Below are positions 51,291 through 64,000 of a stretch of 64,000 nucleotides of DNA, piece by piece. This DNA comes from Maylandia zebra (taxonomy: Eukaryota > Chordata > Actinopteri > Cichliformes > Cichlidae). The DNA lies in the NCBI RefSeq assembly GCF_041146795.1, contig NC_135177.1, positions 22,170,560 to 22,234,559 on the forward strand. Reading direction: 5' to 3'. The notes beneath the pieces were generated by a model that saw only the letters and a list, made by a program, of their open reading frames with translations, was not told where the DNA came from and made no database searches. Within the stretch, counting starts at the first letter, position 1. Each line of letters begins with the position of its first letter. The translations under genes and the position numbers were made by a program.

Positions 51291-53860
51291 CACAGCAATA
51301 TGTACATTAGATTCCCCCTCGATTCTGATATCGGTAATACAGGAAACAAAGGAAAATGTTTTTGACAATAGGTTATGCATGCATGCATAAAGTACTGCCG
51401 CTAATATCATCCAAAGTGCTGGTAGAAGCTCATATCCATCCAAGATATAAGGTGCACTTGTTCCACCTGGAAGAAGTAAAGAGTAATATCTGCAGGCAGT
51501 CAATACAGCTGGCTGCTGGCAGATTTTTAAATCAATCAGATATACACAGCACACTTGCTCCACCTGGAAGAGAGTAAGGAGAATGCAGTCAAATTATCAT
51601 ATCGGCAGGAATGCCTTCTACAGTATGTCACTCCTCTCTGTTTGAGTCCATTCACACTGCCACGGTTCACTGTAAAATAACTAAACTATGAACTCGCTCA
51701 CATGCATTCTGGCCTTACACTTCATCTGCTGCCAATTTATATTGAATTTGTGTCTTTTACATCACTGTGGAGGCAACCTTTGTGGAAGTTAAGAGGTTAA
51801 GGATCCAGTTATAAGCTTACATATATCTCACTGTTATTTGCTGTTCTATGTAAAGGCATCCAAACACTAACATAATATTTAAAATATAACCACTGGATGC
51901 CTCCCTGATTAATGAGCTAAGAAATGACCCCCTGCGTTGCACGTGTTGAAAAGCCAGACCATGTTTCCAAAAGCGATTTTATGCATTACATAAGCTGTTG
52001 TACAAATCAGGTTCTTTCATGATTTGTTCTTTGTGTAGAGATAAAACAAGAGAGTAAATGTCACAGCATTTATTTTGATTTGTTAATTGTCACTTCAGAC
52101 AACGAACATCAGTTATACTCAAACACGGCGTATACATAATGTTATGTTTAATCTCAAGAGTCGTACATTCCTTGTTAAATGAAGGAGAAATAAATAAAAA
52201 AGTAAAATGTTGAATAAACGTGTGATTAATCATTGTGCATTAGACCCAAATGTTCCAGTTAAAAGCATAAAATATTTGACAGACCTGGCTTAGCTGTTGT
52301 GCAGCACTCTCACTTTCTCATTGTACAGATTGCATATGTACAGCTGAAGTGTTTATCTCACAGAACCATAAATCATAAACTTTGTGAATTCAAACACGAT
52401 ATCAGAATATTGATCCAGCGTGTTAAAATCTGCCTTTCACTATCGTGTCCCAATTAAAGAAAGAAAAGGTTATATTGTTAGACATCAGATTTATATTTTT
52501 TTTGTGCCATTCACAGCTTTTTGTGATGGCACTGCATTTTGTCTACTTGAGACTCACTGTAGAGCATTTCAGTCATTTCTAGATTGGTTAAAGTGTTTTT
52601 GTCTTCAGCAGACTGGAGTATATGCACTGAATCGACCTGCCTCAGCTACACTTGGATGATTTGTTCAAAATGTTAGATTGGTGTGATGGACACATTCTTC
52701 TGTGAAGCTGCATTTAAACATTTCTCTAACAGTCTGATTCAGCTCTGCTTCCTTCAGGACACACACTGGAAATCTTTGATACCTTGTGTGATACCTCTTT
52801 AAAAAAGAAACACATCTGTCTAGCAGAGGATGATCTGTTCTGTCACTACACTTTACACGCTGTCATACTGAGTCCCTTTAATGTCTTCTGACATGTACTG
52901 TGCTTGTCGTTTTACTAAATTTAGTCAGCTATTTCTATTCTGGTACAGTTTGCTTTATAGAGCTATTTTAATACATGAAGCCACTTATTGTATTCAGCTG
53001 TTTCACTTTATGTACTATTCATTTATTTTATTCATTTATTTTCACTTTTATTGTAGTATCTAGTTAGTGAGCTCTTCATTGCAGCACATTCAGTTTTTTA
53101 CAGGTGAAATACACTAATATATCGTAAGACCTGTTTAAACAGTTGGAGGTTGACAGAATTACAACAAATTGTGAATAAATAAACATCTTAGCGAGTAGTG
53201 GCCTGGCTGTGATAGAGGAGGATGTGCTGTGGAGTAAGGAGGAGAAAGGAGAATAGAGGATGCAAAAGGGTGCAGGTGATGGATGATGCAGCATATAAAC
53301 TGGTTCAAAGGAAGGTCAAAGAAACAAGAGCGACAGGACAGAAGCAGTGATTCCCCAAGATGACTTTTTTTTATTAATTTATTATTATTAGTTTATTATT
53401 ACTGTATTTAACCAGGAAAGATCTAATGAGATTTTTTTTAAACGTATTTACAAGGGTAACCTGGATAAAAACAGCACTAAAATACACCACTCGTAAAATG
53501 TTATGAATTATAAAACATCAGTGATCTCAAACATATATAAACAAAAGAAAAGTCCAACAACAAGTTCAGCAGTGTAGTCAAAAAGTCCATCAAAACATTT
53601 ACATGCAAATCTTTGGATATGTAAAATGTGAAGTATTTGTTTAAACTCACTCAGAGAAACAATTCCTTCAAATGGAGCTCATTCTGGTGCTGATTTCATA
53701 CATAAGGGGAGAAGTACTTGAAGCCTTTTTTCCCCAACTCAGCGTGAATCCTTGGCATCGTCACTAAGAACAGATTTTGTGAATGAATGTAGTAAGATCC
53801 CAAACTTTTCTAGATAATATAAGGTGTAAGTAATATACTATTGCATACAGTGGCTTGCAA
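51291..53860. other. Intergenic, nothing recognised
   Basis: AT-rich. The segments CACTTGTTCCACCTGGAAGA (51446) and CACTTGCTCCACCTGGAAGA (51551) are a local direct duplication about 105 bp apart. No gene or transposon identified. Confidence 0.35.
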
Positions 53861-53866
53861 AAGTAT

Positions 53867-54235
53867 TCGGCCCCTTGAACTTTTACACATTTTGTCACAT
53901 TACAGCCTCAAACATGAATCAATTTTATTGGAATTCCATGTGAAAGACCAATACAAAGTGGTGTACATGTGAGAAGTGGAACGAAAATCATACATGATTC
54001 CAAACATTTTTTACAAATAAATAACTGAAAAGTGGGGTGTGCGTAATTATTCAGCCCCCTCAGTCAATACTTTGTAGAACCACCTTTTGCTGCAATTACA
54101 GCTGCCAGTCTTTTGGGGTATGTCTCTACCAGCTTTGCACATAAAGACTGAAATCCTTGCTCATTCTTCTTTGCAAAACAGCTCCAGCTCAGTCAGATTA
54201 GATGGGCAGCAGTTTTCAGATCTTGCCACAGATCT
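53867..54235 (-). mobile_element. Tc1-like 3' fragment (fifth sequence type)
   Basis: TACAGTGGCTTGCAAAAGTA at 53867 is the terminal repeat of an abundant fish Tc1 element. Then GAATCAATTTTATTGGAATT, GTGCGTAATTATTCAGCCCC and, on the minus strand, codons for CSAKLVET-PKRLAAVIAAKG, the transposase C-terminus. The rest of the element is missing beyond about 54235, where the sequence folds back (CAGATCTTGCCACAGATCTG). The arm is well preserved compared with the other relics, so this insertion is probably younger. Confidence 0.8.
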
Positions 54236-54239
54236 GAAA

Positions 54240-54860
54240 AAGTTGCAGACTATGTTTATATGAAACGTGTGTATACTTACTGCATTTGATGTATTTTAAC
54301 CATATGTAATACGTTACAGAATGCATCACGTGTAATTGATTGTTGTTGATTTTTCCACCCCTTTTTTCCATCCTAATCTCATGAAACCTAAATAAATTTC
54401 TTTAGATCCGTCCCTGTGTAGTGTTTGAAAGGTGCTATATAAATAGACTTGCCTTTTGTAAATATGCCAAAAAAATGTAGACGTTTACAAAAAGGGCTCC
54501 TTTTGTTCTACAAAAAGGAAAAAAAAAAAACACTGTAACTACAAGGATTGATAGTTTAGACCATGATTTAAGCAGTGACATGTGTTCTCAACATCTCAAT
54601 CAGGGATTTATCAGTGAAATATTAAACAAAAGCGAACTTAGGAGTGATGAGTTTTCTTGTGGGGTCCGTGTTAAGTCTGGGAATCACATTTTAGGAGACT
54701 CAAAGTTACGGTCTGATCTCTTTCTTCACTGATTTAGTTTAGAAATTGCAGACTTCTGTTTGCTCTCGACACAATTATGTGCACTACTCAAGTAACTTAA
54801 CGGTCAGTCTAAAAAAAACCGTCTCTGATGGTCGACATGGAACGCCTCCCGCGCATCCTG
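54240..54860. other. Intergenic upstream of snx27
   Basis: AT-rich with an A-run at 54519-54530. No exon seen. Confidence 0.3.
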
Positions 54861-54866
54861 CTACGG

Positions 54867-54902
54867 TCTCGCGAATCATCGTAAGATTTCGGCTTTTTCC
54901 GG
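54867..54902. promoter_or_regulatory. Promoter motifs of snx27
   Basis: TCTCGCGA at 54867-54874 (the TCTCGCGAGA-type housekeeping motif) and TTTCCGG at 54896-54902 (ETS site CCGGAAA on the minus strand) lie 116-151 bp before the ATG, in locally CpG-rich DNA. No TATA box. The assignment is by motif and position. Confidence 0.45.
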
Positions 54903-55017
54903 CTTACCTCATTCAGTTAGCTAGCCAAGCTGATTAGCCTGCTACTACAAGCTAATGTTTGTATGATATTTAATGTTGTAGCCGAATCTGATTGGATGAT
55001 ACAGTGAGTGCAGAAAA

Positions 55018-63067
<8,050 letters not shown>

Positions 63068-64000
63068 GTATGGATCACACACAGATCACTGCATACATAT
63101 TATGTTTATTTGTTAATACTGCTACAAATGAAATAATTGTAAAGAACTCTAAAAGAAAAAGTTCAGGATGAGGAGAGTTACTGCTATATTTAGAAGGAAC
63201 AGATCATGGTAAATGGTAAGTATGGTCTCTGCAGATATTTTATTGAGTAGACACCACTTGTATGCCTTTACAGTAAATAAGAGGATGACACAAGCAGCCA
63301 GTAATTTTTATTTTTTTTAAAAGTAGTGGCAGTAGTGAGCCTAGTTCACTTACACATTACATCATAGCAAACTTCCCTGTTTGTATGGATAAAATCAGCC
63401 AGATACACCTGCTAATTAACCAAAAAAAATGTTTGAAAAGAAGAAGCCCATATTTAATTGGAAATAGTACAAAAACATACCCGAGAAGTTGTACCGAATC
63501 TTGAAAAATCATCATTTTAAATTGAATTCCTTTAAAAAAAAGTTAGTACAGGTGCTTGTTTACTACTGTGTTACAACACATCTTCTTTCACCAGCTCTTA
63601 AAGCCTTTGGGAACCAGTTACTGTTGCTTTATAAAGTGTGCTTATGCTGAGATAAGTTAACCAGTTGGTGGATGTAAGTTAAACTATATTTACAGGCAAG
63701 TACAAGAAGGTGGTATCAAAGTTCTTATCAAACTCCTTGTAAAGAAAAGAAAGAGACTCTCATCAGAATCAGAAACTTTATTGTCATTGTCATGAGAACA
63801 ACGAAATTAAGAATGGTTCCCGATCATTGCATCATCCCTAGCAATATCAAAATATAAATAAAACAATAAAATTCAATAAATAAAATAGATAGAATACTTA
63901 AAATACTAATAAGATATAACAGTAAAACATTCACATACATTCCCACACACATGCTTCAGACCGTGCATAGATTAACACAAGAGTGGCGTGATGGACATTT
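63068..64000 (+). other. snx27 intron 10 (start)
   Basis: Sequence after donor AAT|gtatgg. The next SNX27 exon (human FNYMHECFERVF region) is not found up to 64000. At 63757-63850, ATCAGAATCAGAAACTTTAT followed by TGTCATTGTCATGAGAACAA resembles a common teleost dispersed repeat of unknown class. Confidence 0.5.

Overview
The window is vertebrate genomic DNA from a ray-finned fish, most likely a percomorph teleost. The evidence is compact split genes whose products align to human proteins from memory, teleost-type tRNA-headed SINEs, and many decayed Tc1/mariner relics. I cannot fix the species. Apart from the reading frames, all homology statements are by recognition, with no database search.

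Layout, left to right: the last two exons of efna1 (ephrin-A1) with its 3'UTR (1-1515); a repeat-rich gap; slc50a1/SWEET1 (+, 6556-13138, six exons, 219 aa); about 11 kb with no gene that I recognise; trim46 (-, 31372-24228, twelve coding exons, 786 aa); tmem107 (+, 32339-34569, 140 aa); krtcap2 (+, 35416-37876, 136 aa); two S100 EF-hand genes (+, 40106-40525 and 47606-48049); and snx27 (+, from 55018, ten exons and 513 codons visible, last exon(s) beyond the window). Efna1-slc50a1-trim46-krtcap2 is the human 1q22 neighbourhood, and S100 and SNX27 lie in human 1q21, so the block is a conserved synteny group. The exception is tmem107, whose human orthologue is on 17p13.

The genes do not form one pathway. 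Their products are a GPI-anchored guidance ligand, a sugar transporter, a microtubule-associated TRIM protein of the axon initial segment, a ciliary transition-zone membrane protein, an oligosaccharyltransferase subunit, two Ca2+-binding proteins and a retromer cargo adaptor.

The best candidate for something undescribed is in tmem107. Exon 4 is present twice in tandem (34107-34203 and 34276-34372). Both copies are exactly 97 nt, in the same phase, open throughout and flanked by splice signals. The shared upstream donor is U12-type (GTATCCTTTT), and U12-like branch points precede both copies. Joining the two copies would shift the frame and would also need a U2-type donor to pair with a U12-type acceptor. 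This looks like a mutually exclusive exon pair enforced by spliceosome incompatibility that swaps the third membrane segment. krtcap2 intron 2 is a second U12-type intron, and snx27 has a GC-AG intron.

The rest of the DNA is mostly relics of at least four Tc1-like lineages, tRNA-derived SINEs (one with a clear 14-bp target duplication), an RTE-type LINE scrap, a three-level nested insertion and several microsatellites.
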